DNA of 64,000 bases. It comes from Cinclus cinclus (lineage: Eukaryota > Chordata > Aves > Passeriformes > Cinclidae). Position numbers and translations under genes: made by a program. The notes beneath the pieces are model-generated. The model saw nothing but the letters and a program-made list of their open reading frames with translations. It was not told the DNA's origin and made no database searches. Numbering within the stretch: the first letter of the stretch is position 1; each line of letters begins with the position of its first letter. The DNA lies in assembly GCF_963662255.1 (NCBI RefSeq), contig NC_085049.1, positions 60,621,158 through 60,685,157 of the forward strand, in the 5' to 3' direction. This document shows positions 50,401 to 61,800 of this stretch, one piece after another.

Positions 50401-53400
50401 AGTTTAGGTTGGATATTAGGAAAAGGTTCTTCACCCAGAGGGTGGCTGGGCACTGGAAGATGCTCCCCAGGGCAGTGGTCACAGCACCAAGCCTGACAGA
50501 GCTCAGGGAGTGCCTGGACAATGCTCTCAGGCACAGGGTGTGACTCTTGGGGATGGTACTGTACAGGTCAGGAGCTGAACTCAAAGACCCTTGTGGGTCC
50601 CTTCCAACACAGCATACTCTGTGACTCTGTGATCCAACTGTTTTATCCAGCCGGATCTGCTGGCCCCTGGGGCTCAGTGGTGCCCTGGTGTGACTCAGGG
50701 ATGGCAGGAGCTCAGCAGGGTCTACTCCTGGGACATGGGACACGGTTCCCTCAGCTCCCATCCCTTCGTCCCTTCACTGCTGCTCCTGTCCCTTTGGCCA
50801 TTCCTACTTCAACACTGCCCCGGGCTGCTCTTCACCTCTGCGGCCAGCCAAGATGCTCTCTCTCACTAGTCCATCCTTCTCAGTCTGGTACCTATCAAGC
50901 TAAATGAGGCATAATTAGGAATAATTATGATATGACATGGTCTGGAATGAGAAACAGATGGGGCTTTCCCCAGGATGCACCAGGTTGGATTTCAGGGTTG
51001 AGAGAATGGGGACAGAGCGGGGACACGTCAGTCTGTTGTGGTTTCCTACCTGTTGTCACCTCCACTGGCAGGGGCTGGAGACACTGTCCCAGCCAGCTGG
51101 GTGCTGCTGCAAGACCTGTGATATGGGGACTGTGCTGTGAAACACCTATCTTGGCCACACTGGCTGCTCTGCAGTGGCTTTACTCATTGTCTGTTAGAAG
51201 AGTGAAGCTGCGCCTGAGTTTGCCTGAGTGTGCTGTCCCTCTGACTTTTCTTTCTATGCAATATCAGTAGCATGTGGAGTTTCTCTCTAGGAAGTACGTG
51301 GAAGAGATGGAAGTGAGGAGTACTGGCTCTTTGGCACAGGCAGAAAGCTCTGGTGCTGAACAGTGGAAGCCAGGAAGATGTTTTCACACATCCTTTGTGT
51401 CCCCTCTGAAGGACACTCAGCTGTTCTGTGTTCTAGGGTGGACTGAGCAATGACATGGGAGAGGTGCTGGGTGCTGCTAGGAAGAGGGATGTTTAAGAGA
51501 AACAGCCTTTGGCTCTTCAGGTCAGATGTTCCTTTGAAAAGGCATAAGGAGGAGACCCCATCTTTCTGGCACATTTCTTTGCCTTGATGCCTGTGCAAGG
51601 GCAGAAGGGAATGCAGGTATAGACTGGAGATGTGTGGCACAGTGGATCCACATGGATGCATTGTAGAACAGTAAGATACGAACTGTCATGCAAGAAGCCG
51701 TTTCTCATTAAAAACTTACGTCATCCACAAGAAAATCCAGCACTAACTAAAGGAAGCTATAACCAGTCTCTTTCTCCTTACAATAATATGAGATGTTGGA
51801 AGACTTTTTTCCTGGCATTTTGTTATGCTCAGTCTGGGTAGATCCCTCTGAGGAGAGAGCCAAATCTTAGCACACAGGAGATGGTGCTGTCAGGGGCTGG
51901 AGTTCAGCACCAGCTGAAGCTCTGCCTTTAGGTGCCTCTGTGGCTGCCTCGCTGTCAGGAGCATGAGGGCAGCCCAGCCCAGATCTCAGGTCGGGTTTTT
52001 GGGAGTCAGGACACGTGGCAATAGAGGAGCACTGCGCTGCTGTCCCCTTCACCTGTCCTCTGCTCTCCAGCTCCCAGCCATGTCCCCGAGGCAGTACCTG
52101 ACATACAGAACGACTGCTTCTCTTTAACCCCTTTCTGTGTGACCTTGGCTGCAGGGAAAGCATCCAGAGGGACAGGTTTCTTCCTTTCCTGACAGGGTAA
52201 ATCTTGCTTGTTGCTGAGAGGCATTTTTCACTTAGTCTTTCAAGCAGCCATTCTTTAAGCTCTTCCTGCTTCTAGTTACCATAATTATAGATCTGCTGTT
52301 TCCAGCAAGCCCAACTTTTTTTTTTTTTTTCTTACAAAATGAAGTCAAGGCAAGAATTTCCTAAAAATTTTATGGGAGATGGATAGGTGCACCCAGGAGT
52401 ACTCAGGAGCTGCAAACTAATTCTGCTCACACATATGGTTATCCTATGCCTGCTTCTGTTCCACTAGTGTTTGTTGTGGCATCTCCAACACCTGGAGATT
52501 TCCTGGAGACCTCCATGGTTGAATTCAGCCTGCTGACCACTACTTTCACCTCCTTAGGGTAAATTAGTTAGCATTAGCTCTTCCTGCTTGTTACAAGGTG
52601 TCTGCCATGTCTCCTATGCAAACAAACAGCCCAGTTCAACAGTGGATTTTCAAAATAATTCCTCCTGAAGAGTTTCCTTTGTGCTGTGATAGTGATGGCT
52701 GTAGGTTTTTAGTTTTCTGGGGCTTAGAAGCTCCAGCTTTACTAAAGTTGATGGGCTCTTCTTAACCTTTCCTGGCAAGTGGGAATGAAAACCAGTATTT
52801 CTGATTTTTCTTCTTCAGGGAATTTTCAAAATGAACCTGAATAATTACTTCTGGAAAATCAGTCTTGTCATCTCACAGTTCTTTAAAAGTGCCATACTGT
52901 TAGCACCTTTTCATGCCAGAACAGTTGAAATATCTATTATTCTCATTTCATTTTCAAAACCACTAAAGGGAGGATTTTTCTTAGAATCCCTTGAAATCTC
53001 TTTTCTAAAATAGCTGCTTCTGTTTCTTTTATAGCTAGATATTTTAACACACTGATAGAAAGGGAAGGTGGATTCATCTTGTTCAACTTCACTCAGGGAA
53101 AAGTTAAACATTTAAGCACAGTTTGTCATCAGAGGTCCTTTTGCAGTCAGGGAGAGAAACATAAACCATCAGCATGATCTAGTGAGGTCATGCTGTAATG
53201 AGAAATACCTCCATCTCAGTGAGCACTGGGTGAGTAGTATTGCCCTCTTCTTGTTTGTTTTGTGATCAGGCCCACTGAATTGCCCTCTGAATGTTTCTGT
53301 TTCTTCCCTTTTTTGCTATAGAGGGAACCCAAATACGTAGTTTTGCCCAGATGCCTAATTACCAGAGTTCTAATATTAATGTGATGAATGTTACCTCACA

Positions 53401-55405
53401 GGTCTTGTTCAAATTTGAAAAAGGAAATGAAATATTTATGTCATTTGGACATTTTCAAAAATGTCCTCTCTGGCAAATGCAGTCATCAGTATGCTCCATA
53501 CCCTGGAGTCTCCATGTCCCTTGAGTGTGCATTACTGGAGCTTGGCTTCTTCAGGAGATATTGCTTGGCTTCTCAGTGAGAAGTTGCTCATGAGTGTAAT
53601 GCTGTTGTTTGCTTATACACTGTGACACATGCTGTGTTCACACACACTGATTGTGCTCCCCTTGGGCATCCTAGGTAGCTCTTTTTTTTGTGATGGCATC
53701 TTTCGTCATGTCCAATTTTAAGAACTACCTTTATCAGCAAGACAAACTGGGAAACATTTTATGCTAGAATCATTCTAATAGAAGTCTGCTGGCTATCTAT
53801 GCAAGATGCCTCCTGGGTTTATTGCCTTGTGGGGTCTTCGATTCCTTTCTTGGAAGTGTAGGTAGACACTGGTTTTGAAGCAGATCAAACTGGGAGACTC
53901 CTCAGTGCAGCTGATTCATGTAGCCCCACAGGTTATAGACTTGTAGCAGTGTGTGTACCTTAACCTTGCCCAGTGCTGGTTCTGGCAAGATCTCTAGATG
54001 AATGTACTACAGCTGGCAGTAAATGAGACAGAATGGAGTCAACTCTCATGAATGGTGGCTATGAAATGGAAACCAATCTCACCTTCTTTGGACTGCTGGA
54101 CATCTAAGGGTCAGCAATGGTAGTTTAGATACAAATCAGATTCAGAAAAGATATGTGTGCCTAAGGTAATATGATAATGCAAACTACTCCCCTTTCTCTG
54201 TGTCTTTTCCACATTTTGGCACTTACCAGCGGATGCAGGGGCATGGCTCTGGTTGGAAAAGTTGGGAGGAAACACAGCATTAAGCATTCACTAAGCAGAT
54301 AATGTAGAGGCTCCTGGTTACTGGCCTTTTCACCATCCTCAGTCATAGTGGCTGGTAGGATGTGCATCAGTAAGGATATTTGCTGTTCGGCATGTGGCTG
54401 AGTTTCACCCTGAGACCTCAGTTGTCAGAAGTTTAAAGATTAGATGCCACTTCTCTAAGTGAGTGTCAGAATCACCACAAAAATCACTGAGAGGTAAAAG
54501 ACATAATCCCTTAGGAGCATCACATTGATCCCCTCATGGTTCCCAAGCAAGGTGTACTACTGCATGACTCTTTCTTTCTTCAGATTAGTTGATTTAGTTA
54601 CACATTCCCTTGGGCTTTTCAGGGGGTAAATTTGTATCCTTGGAAGATGCAAGAGTCAAGTAAAAGCTACTCCAAACCAGACCAAGCAACATCACTCTTC
54701 AGCAAAGCACAGGTGTCCCCTGGATCTGGAAAAGAGCTATTCCTGATGGTCCTGTTGAAACGAGACCAATTCCACTGTTTCCAGTAGAACTGTATGCTAT
54801 GCATGGAGATTATTGCTGCTGGCATCCGACATGGCATCTAAATGCTGCTGTGCTGGGGAAAGATCTTGATTTTTTTTTTTTCCTGACCCAGATGATTCCG
54901 TGACTCTATGACTTCTGTCTTCTCCCAGATTCAGAGTGTCCATCATAACAATCTCCCCCCAGCCAGCTGCTGAATGGGTGTGTCTGCATACAGCACCCTT
55001 GACAAGTGTTGCCAAACTCTGTGCATGTTGTGTGAACGATGCTCTCCCAAGGAAGCATTCTCTTTTCTCTTTTTTTTTTTGCTTTATTTCCTCCCTGCTC
55101 TACCCTCTACCTCTTCATGTTTTCTAAAATGTCTCCTGCTTTCTTATATTCAGTCTTTGAAGATGAGGTGGCTTGTCCTGACTGTGAAGGCATGGAGACA
55201 GCAGCCATAGTATCAGGATGTATTCGTAGGCATTTTCTCCAAGGAACACCACTGAGAACAGTTTTTTTCATATTTTTGTTTGCTTGTTTAGTTGCATGGG
55301 AGGAAATGCAATGAGTGGGGTGACTTGCCTGGTATTTAGCATACACAGTCATTTTGGCATGAATTAAGGAGTCAGTTTCAGCTGGTCATTTCTCACATAT
55401 ATGCA

Positions 55406-55421
55406 AAGCCCTCTGGTGGTC
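55406..55421 (-). promoter_or_regulatory. CTCF-like motif (best in window)
   Basis: Read on the minus strand the site is gaccaccagagggcttt. Its core ccaccagagggc matches the CTCF consensus at every core position; only the flanking purine/S positions deviate. It lies 70 bp left of the (GT)n tract. If bound, it would be oriented to the left. Binding is inference. Confidence 0.45.
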
Positions 55422-55486
55422 ATGGAACATTTTATTTTCATTTTTTGAGTTTTATCCAAATGTATATGGTCATTTGTAAGTCTTAT

Positions 55487-55489
<3 letters not shown>

Positions 55490-55521
<32 letters not shown>
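55490..55521. repeat. (GT)n microsatellite, about 16 units
   Basis: An uninterrupted TG dinucleotide tract, likely polymorphic in length. Such alternating purine/pyrimidine runs can adopt Z-DNA. Confidence 0.97.
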
Positions 55522-55524
<3 letters not shown>

Positions 55525-56999
55525 TAAGGGGAAATTTTGAAAATGTTGGTGTAACATTTTAAGAATACTTTTCCCACACATTTTCATCAGTTCTTTCCAT
55601 TAAGAGTGGTGTTGTTTAGTTGCTCAATAATGTTTACTTGGAAAATTGGCTTGGCCTGAGAAGTGCTATATTTACTCTGCAGGCAGTGGAAACTGATGAA
55701 AGCTGTTGCTGTGCAGTTAAAGAAAATCCAGGGAGTGTTTTTCAGTTAGAATTAATTTCAAATTATCAAGTACTGAAACTTCAACTTTGCCAAAATCCTT
55801 CCTTTTAAACCTCCATTTTGGAACCAAATTTTCAACAGCTCTCTGAGGGTGTCTGAGTCTCTGGAGCAGAACAGAGGAAGTGGTGAAAGAAGGGGAGAAG
55901 AAGGATACAGGAAGTGCTATGCAGTTCTGCTGCATTTTCCAGATGTCACCTTTCCTTCAGCCTTCTCTTCTTAAGCACTTTAGCTGTAGCAGCACCACAG
56001 TCTGGCTGGTTTTCCCAGACTCTTAAAAAAAAAAGATTGTCTGTGCTTGGTTAGACCAGAGGGACATCTCTTCTGGTGTCATGCTTCCAAAAGATGTCAC
56101 GATCAGAAGTCAGTTCCCCTAGGTTAGACTCACATCTTGCTCTCCTGGTGTGCTGATCCCTGTAATATCAAGCTATGGAGCACTATAGAGCTCTTTTTGC
56201 CTCTAAAAACAAAAGAATCTTCATGCTATTGTCAGACTTTGACACAACCACAGTCTAAAAGACACAATGGATATCATCTCTGCCGATCCATCTGGGGAGC
56301 AGGAGCTGCTCTACTTTAAGCAATCATAGAATACAGACAATTATGATGTAAACACTCCCCTCATGCAGGATCTCTCGTCTCTGTGTTCCTGGCTCATTGC
56401 AGAAACCTCTGGAAGAAACTACCTTCTTCTGAATGAGTGGGGCTGTGATTTGTGTGCTGGACTGGATGGTGAAAGACAGCAAGCAGTGGAAATCCAGAAG
56501 GAAACAATGAATTCCTTTTTCCCAAGCTGAGGAAGGAGGCAGCTTCCCTTGTGAGGGAGAGGAAAGAGTCAGCTTGGAAGGAAAGAAAATCAGGCTTACA
56601 AAAGGAAAAGAGCAAATACAGCTTGAGAGGGGATTTGTGATCTTTTTGGTATTGGTATTACTAAAAGCAGTAAGCTTTAGTGTGTGTGTGTGTTCATGTG
56701 CATATGCACCTGGGGATCTTAAAAACCTGTTCCCAGGAGGTTCAGATAAACTTATGCCTTCTTATTTTTTGGGAGCAAGATGGACATGCAGTCTCTTTGG
56801 GGAGCTGGCAGTGAGCTCCTTTCTAGGTGGTTGCAGGACAGAATATGAATGTTGCTGTGTGTCCAAGGCCAGCCAAGGAGCAGCTAGAGAGGAGAACTTG
56901 CTGCAGACTTGGGGTCAACCTGATGCTCCTGCCTCACGTTGAGAGCTGCAGAGGATTTGGATTGCTTGCTTTCTGGACAGACACCACCCCCATCTGATT

Positions 57000-57120
57000 A
57001 CTGAAACGCTGTCAGTTTGTACATAAATGGGTAAAAGAATTATCGTGGTCCTTTATGAAATTTCACTCTGGCGGATAGTTTGTATAAATTTCATTATGAC
57101 ATGGATTGAGTCTTCCTCTT
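57000..57120. promoter_or_regulatory. Candidate conserved non-coding element
   Basis: A compact AT-rich block retains CpGs (aaacgc, tatcgtgg, ggcggat) and AT-rich factor-like strings (gtacataaatgg, aagaattatcg, ctttatgaaa, gtataaattt, tcattatgac). It has no exon features. The texture is like that of deeply conserved elements, but this is a visual judgement. Confidence 0.3.
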
Positions 57121-57204
57121 GTTGCTAAGTGAAAGCTGTAGGGGTTAGGAGGACACCTGGAGCCAGGCTGTTCTCAGATCACTGTCTTGATTGTAAGCTA
57201 AGTG

Positions 57205-57310
57205 ATTTCTCAGCCACAATTTCTCTCCTGCATTGAATAGCAATAATAGTCATTACTTGCCCTGCCAGGCTGCTGAGACAATTGAATAGTTAATCAATTT
57301 GATGATGGCA
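57205..57310 (+). mobile_element. MIR-like SINE fossil
   Basis: The order 'ctcagccacaatttctctcc', 'tgaatagcaataatagtcat', 'tacttgccctgccaggctgc', 'tgagacaattgaatagttaa' follows the MIR middle and tail (cctcagtttcc, ataataatag, ctacctcacagggttg, tgaggattaaatgag). It is strongly decayed. Confidence 0.45.
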
Positions 57311-58669
57311 TGATATTGCAAGGCAAGCAGATCTGGGCCTGATCTAGCTTTAGTGGAGAGGTATGGGTGATTCAGTAGATGACTTTGGGATCCTGTCTGT
57401 GACATAGTGCAAAGTTGATGGACTTGATGGCCCTTATGTGATCCAATAATTTGTATAAAGTGAGAGTTCCCTTCTTATCACAGGCTTGTTAGCATTTTCA
57501 CAATGATACAGCTTGGTGTGAACTGATGACCTTGCATTTTTTTAGTCTCCTAAGGCAGCCCCTGATACACACTAAAAAAAGGTTTTCTCTTTCCCAGTCT
57601 CAGAGAGAACAAACATCAAATCCCTACAGGACAAAGGATTTAGAAGCGCTACAGAGCCGTGGGTAGCCAAGTCAAGCCACTGGACATCAGGAGAACTCTG
57701 AAAAGCCTAGATTAAATTGCCTGCTTGCTGAACAACCCTCCTGAAGAGATGTCACCTTTCACTCAGAGGTGGAAACTTGTTCTCCTCAGTGTGAGCATGC
57801 ATGTGTGAGAGAGGCAGGCAAGGAGGGGGAGGAACAAGTCCAGTGAAACACTGCAGACTTATATCAGGAGTTGAGTTAGGCAATTTGCAGCCACTGAGAT
57901 GATCTGTGCTGACTTATGAGGTGCAGAAGAGGCTTGTGCAAGTCCTCTAGCACAGTTATCTGGAATTAGGGGCTAGTGTGCCACTGAGTTTTTCTACTGG
58001 AGACTGCAGAAGTACTGTAAATTGCATCCTAAAGGCAAACTACCTTATATTTGGAGGTAGTAGCCTCATCCGGAGAATGTATGTTCCTTTTCCACTAATT
58101 AAAACTTCAGGATCCAACTCATGAAAAAAACTCCATTCCCTCCCTCTCTTCCCCCATAGCCAGGCGCGATCTCATTTTCTCACACTGATGAGAAAAGCCT
58201 GGTGCCTATCTTCAAAGTGATCTCTGTCACTCTTAGCTCTGCTCTCCCAGCTGCTGCAGGGCCAAGGGCTCCTGAACAACTGTAGTGCTGCCAGCCTGGC
58301 TCCCACCAGGCAAGCAGAGCCTCTCTGTGCTCAATAAACTGTGCAACAGCCTTAAGCCATTGTGCTGTGACTGCTACTCTTATTGTGTGACATTGAGGTC
58401 AACACTTAACTGCATTCACATATGCGTCTCTGCAGGTCAATGCAAATCAGCCCGGGAGGAACTTTTTGACTAACAGTATCTGGAACTGGGGGAAAGTGCT
58501 ACTTTCACCTGGGGTACTGCAAGGAATTGTTCTTTGTAATCTGCTTCCCTCCTTCTGCAGCATGGAACTGGGGCAGGGATGGGGGGAGGGCCCTCTTCCA
58601 ACTGAGCAGCAACAGAGAATTTGACCTGTGTGTGTTTTAGGGCAGTCACACTTCTGATGGTTTTCTGAC

Positions 58670-58835
58670 AAAGCTTTTAATTCCTTTTATTGGTGTAATA
58701 ATTGATCTCCTAACAGTGCAGCCTGAGATGCTGCCAGGCATTTCCAATAGGCTTGGATTAAATAGCATGCAATTCCTCCATTCGGTTATGATAATATTTT
58801 CTCTGGAATTATCCTGTAGATGAGATCAGGGTGAA
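58670..58835. promoter_or_regulatory. Candidate conserved non-coding element
   Basis: The block carries 'tgtaataattgatc', 'ggattaaatagcatgcaatt', 'cggttatgataatatt' and 'ggaattatcc', giving several TAAT/ATTA cores, a GGATTA (OTX/PITX type) site and an octamer-like atgcaatt. Left and right flanks are less motif-dense. No exon features are visible. Confidence 0.3.
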
Positions 58836-61800
58836 GTAGGCTACCTCTGGTTTGTGTGTAGCAATTCAGGGGAAATAGGAGCATCCCAAAAGACATTGTT
58901 CAAGGATAACCTTCCTGGAGGGATATTTCTGCTTAATCCCTGCCACTTAGAATCTGGCTTTTATACCCTGCAATACACACAAAGCTCCTAAAAAATCCCA
59001 TCCATTACAAGATGCATGAATCTTGTTCTATATTTTGCTAAATGCTTAACCTGAATGACATCTTTGAACAAGAAGTTCCACGAATTATTTAGATGCCATG
59101 TGGAAAACATTTCAGTGCACCTGCCTCTATCGTAATAGAATCCCCTTCCATTTCCTGTACAAGGCAATAGTTTTGCCTTCAACTTCCTTTGGTATTTATC
59201 TATTGCTGCCTTCACTTATTTATTGCCTCTTGAAACTAAGCAAATACAATTGTTATAATTTCTCTTTATGCCACAGTCTCTTTATTCCTCTAGGTTTTTT
59301 TGCCCCTCTGTTTCTAGTTCAGTTTCTGTTATGTCATTCTTGATATCCTGGTCCGACCAAAATTTGAAGCAAAATGGGTGGATGGCTTTATTAGTGCCTG
59401 AGTTTCACATTAAAAGCTTGAAGGCAGAGTGCTGTTTCAAGTGGAGGTGCATCACTCTTTTATCTTCTGAGGGTATTGCCCTCTTTGCAAGTTACTGATG
59501 CTACCACATATTTGGGTTATTTCATACTCTTAGTTACCACAGCCTAAGAGCTGTGATAACTTTAACTGCTTGTCAAGACATTTGCGAAAAATTAATAGTA
59601 GCTGCTATTTGGCATCCAGAAAGTGCACTCAGGCTCTCTAGGATGAATTATGCTGGAAGAAGTGAATTTGTCATCCTTACCAAAATTATCAGCTTGCATT
59701 ACTTTCCATAAAGATAATGACTTCAACTCAGTTAAGTGATTTCTATTTTTTAGACATGAAGTCCCTCATGCTCTCCAGTTAAACCCATCACATACTTGGC
59801 ATTGGCCTCAGAGATGTTACCAGGATGAAAACTTGCATTCTCTGTGGTTAGCTCTTTTGTAAAGGATAGCAGACATTGCTGTGGGTGCCTAGGTTTCTAT
59901 TTAATTGAGGGAAACAATGCTTGAAAAGGTACGCTTGGCTTCATCTCTGTGATGTCTGAGACACAGAAGAATGAATCACCAGGATGGAAGAATTGCTTGT
60001 GCTTTTTTTCCTCTGGTAAGTCCCAGCATGGTGTCAGGCTGGAACCTGAAAATTTATAGCTTCAAACCCGCTGTGGATGTGTTAGATGCCACGTGGATTC
60101 CCCATTCATTTGCAGGTCAGACCACACTGCTGGCGTGCCATGTGTAGGCTGCTGTGGATACAGGAGCACAGCTATTTCGGAATTCTGAGCTAGTTTTCTG
60201 ACCTATCCCTCAGTTCATCTACAAAACTTCCTTCCTCTTTCCTGGCAGTCACGAGACTTTGGACAATTGGTCCTTTACAGATTTGGAGTAAATACATAGT
60301 AAAAATGCTGATGAGGAAAAAGACAAGAAATTAAATTCTCTATGAAATAGTAAAAAAGTCTGAAGGACAAAGTTTGATGTGCCTATGAATGGATATGGGT
60401 GGGTCGGAGGCTGCTGAGTTCACAATCTGTCAGACTGACCAGAATTTCTTCATTGTCTCTTCTTATTGCCCTCCTGGTTGGTATCCATCTGTTGCGTCTT
60501 GTCTTAGGATATTAATTTTGGCATGTAATTGCATCCCGTCATCAAAAGGAAATAAAAAAAGCTTTTAAAATAAATGAATGTTGGAATTAACCCCATCCGT
60601 AAAGCACTCCACGACTCTTGTCATTCCTCATCTCTGGTCCCCCGTCTTATTCCTGACTTTGCTGCTGTGACATATCTCTCTGTATTTCTCACTTCACTTG
60701 TCCAAGACCCTAACATTCTGCTCCTATCTTTTTGGCCAACCTGTCTCATGTCACTGGCTGTGCGCTGCCTCTGGTGCTCCTGAGCAGAGCTGGGACCTCA
60801 GGGGTGTGTGATATGTTGTTTGCTCATTGAGGTCTCCTCCAGCTGTCGTTGTGCTCCAGTTGAAAGGAATTTCGCAGACAACAGTTTTCTTTTGCAGAGT
60901 AAGTGGCTGAACATCTACTGTTTTCCTGCCCTTTTCTCTCCTGGTAGGCTTTTCCCCATTCAGCCCTCAGCTCTGAGACCCTTGGGAACCTTTAGTTTTC
61001 ATTACTTCCAGCTGGGAATCCTCAGAGTAGGCTCTTCAGTCCAGTGAGGTTTGTGGTGTTGACATTTGACCTTAAAAATGCTTCTGGGGGTTGTGTTGTG
61101 GCAGGATGGACTCATTCTCAGACATGAGTTCTCTGAAAAGCTTTTTTTCATACTTAGCTCTGTCATTGCACTGCAGGATACTCTAGACTGTGATTTATGA
61201 AAACTCTTAAAGCTGTGTTTGAGCACTGGTTAGGGGTTGAGAGGTGAATTATACAATTAGAATTATTGTGAGAGGAAAATAATCATACAAGGTATATTTA
61301 AACATGGAGAAATTAAGTGGGTGTGGAGTTGGGCAGGAAAATTAATGCAAGGTGCAGAGACTATTTCTGAGGTCCTCAGATACTTACAAGTGCTTGCATA
61401 AAAAAAAAAATCTGGAGTAAGCATTTGGTTGTGGATTCCTTTGTGTCTTTCATTGCTGTTTGTCACAGGGGATTATCTCTGCATCACAAGAAGGCACCAG
61501 AAGTTAAGGGAGCATGAAGGAGTACTTAAAGCACCGACAACAGATATGAAGGTGTGTCATCTTAGAGTAAGCATTAGTTAGAACAATGCAAAATTAGTGC
61601 ATCTGGAGGAAGGAAATGTAGTGCTGAAAAGTCAAGATAAACCTAAAATAACAGACAAGTACCTTATCAGAGTCAGTGGTCCTGTAGAGTCACCATCAAC
61701 CTCATTAATACACAATAATTTTGAATTAGCCTATCATTTGCAGAAACAGCTCTAACTTAAGAAACTGAGATGGTATGGGGGAGATAAAGAATTAAATGAA

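Larger units (their letters stand above)
49896..50640 (+). mobile_element. CR1 LINE 3' part, sense, about 740 bp
   Basis: This is the longest transposon remnant. Blocks of the CR1 reverse-transcriptase C-terminal region and 3' UTR follow in order: 'ggaaagggacctggaggtcc', 'gatggcaagttgaacac', 'gtcctggggtgcatcagg', 'gcctcacctccagtgctggg', 'gaggagtggctgaggtcact', 'ggttggatattaggaaaagg', 'ttcttcacccagagggtgg', 'cagtggtcacagcaccaagc' and 'gtgggtcccttccaacac'. It ends in the tail repeats 'ctgtgactctgtgatcc'. Frameshifts and stops break the coding part, so it is inactive. Three internal expansions (a CTGCT run and two others) have grown inside it since insertion. Confidence 0.96.
50641..57000. other. 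Non-coding interval, no gene seen
   Basis: No exon or RNA gene is recognised. The sequence is unique apart from poly-T runs (about 52315-52330 and 55067-55080), a long (GT)n tract and a CTCF-like site. Open frames are short, mutually overlapping and without motifs. Confidence 0.5.

Noticed and set aside
50231..50761. 176-codon minus-strand frame
   Set aside because: It lies mostly antisense to the CR1 element, so the open frame is a by-product of the repeat's composition.
54885..54911. Possible CR1 tail (gatgattccgtgactctatgac)
   Set aside because: Only about 25 bases resemble the CR1 terminal repeats and no upstream CR1 block can be followed.
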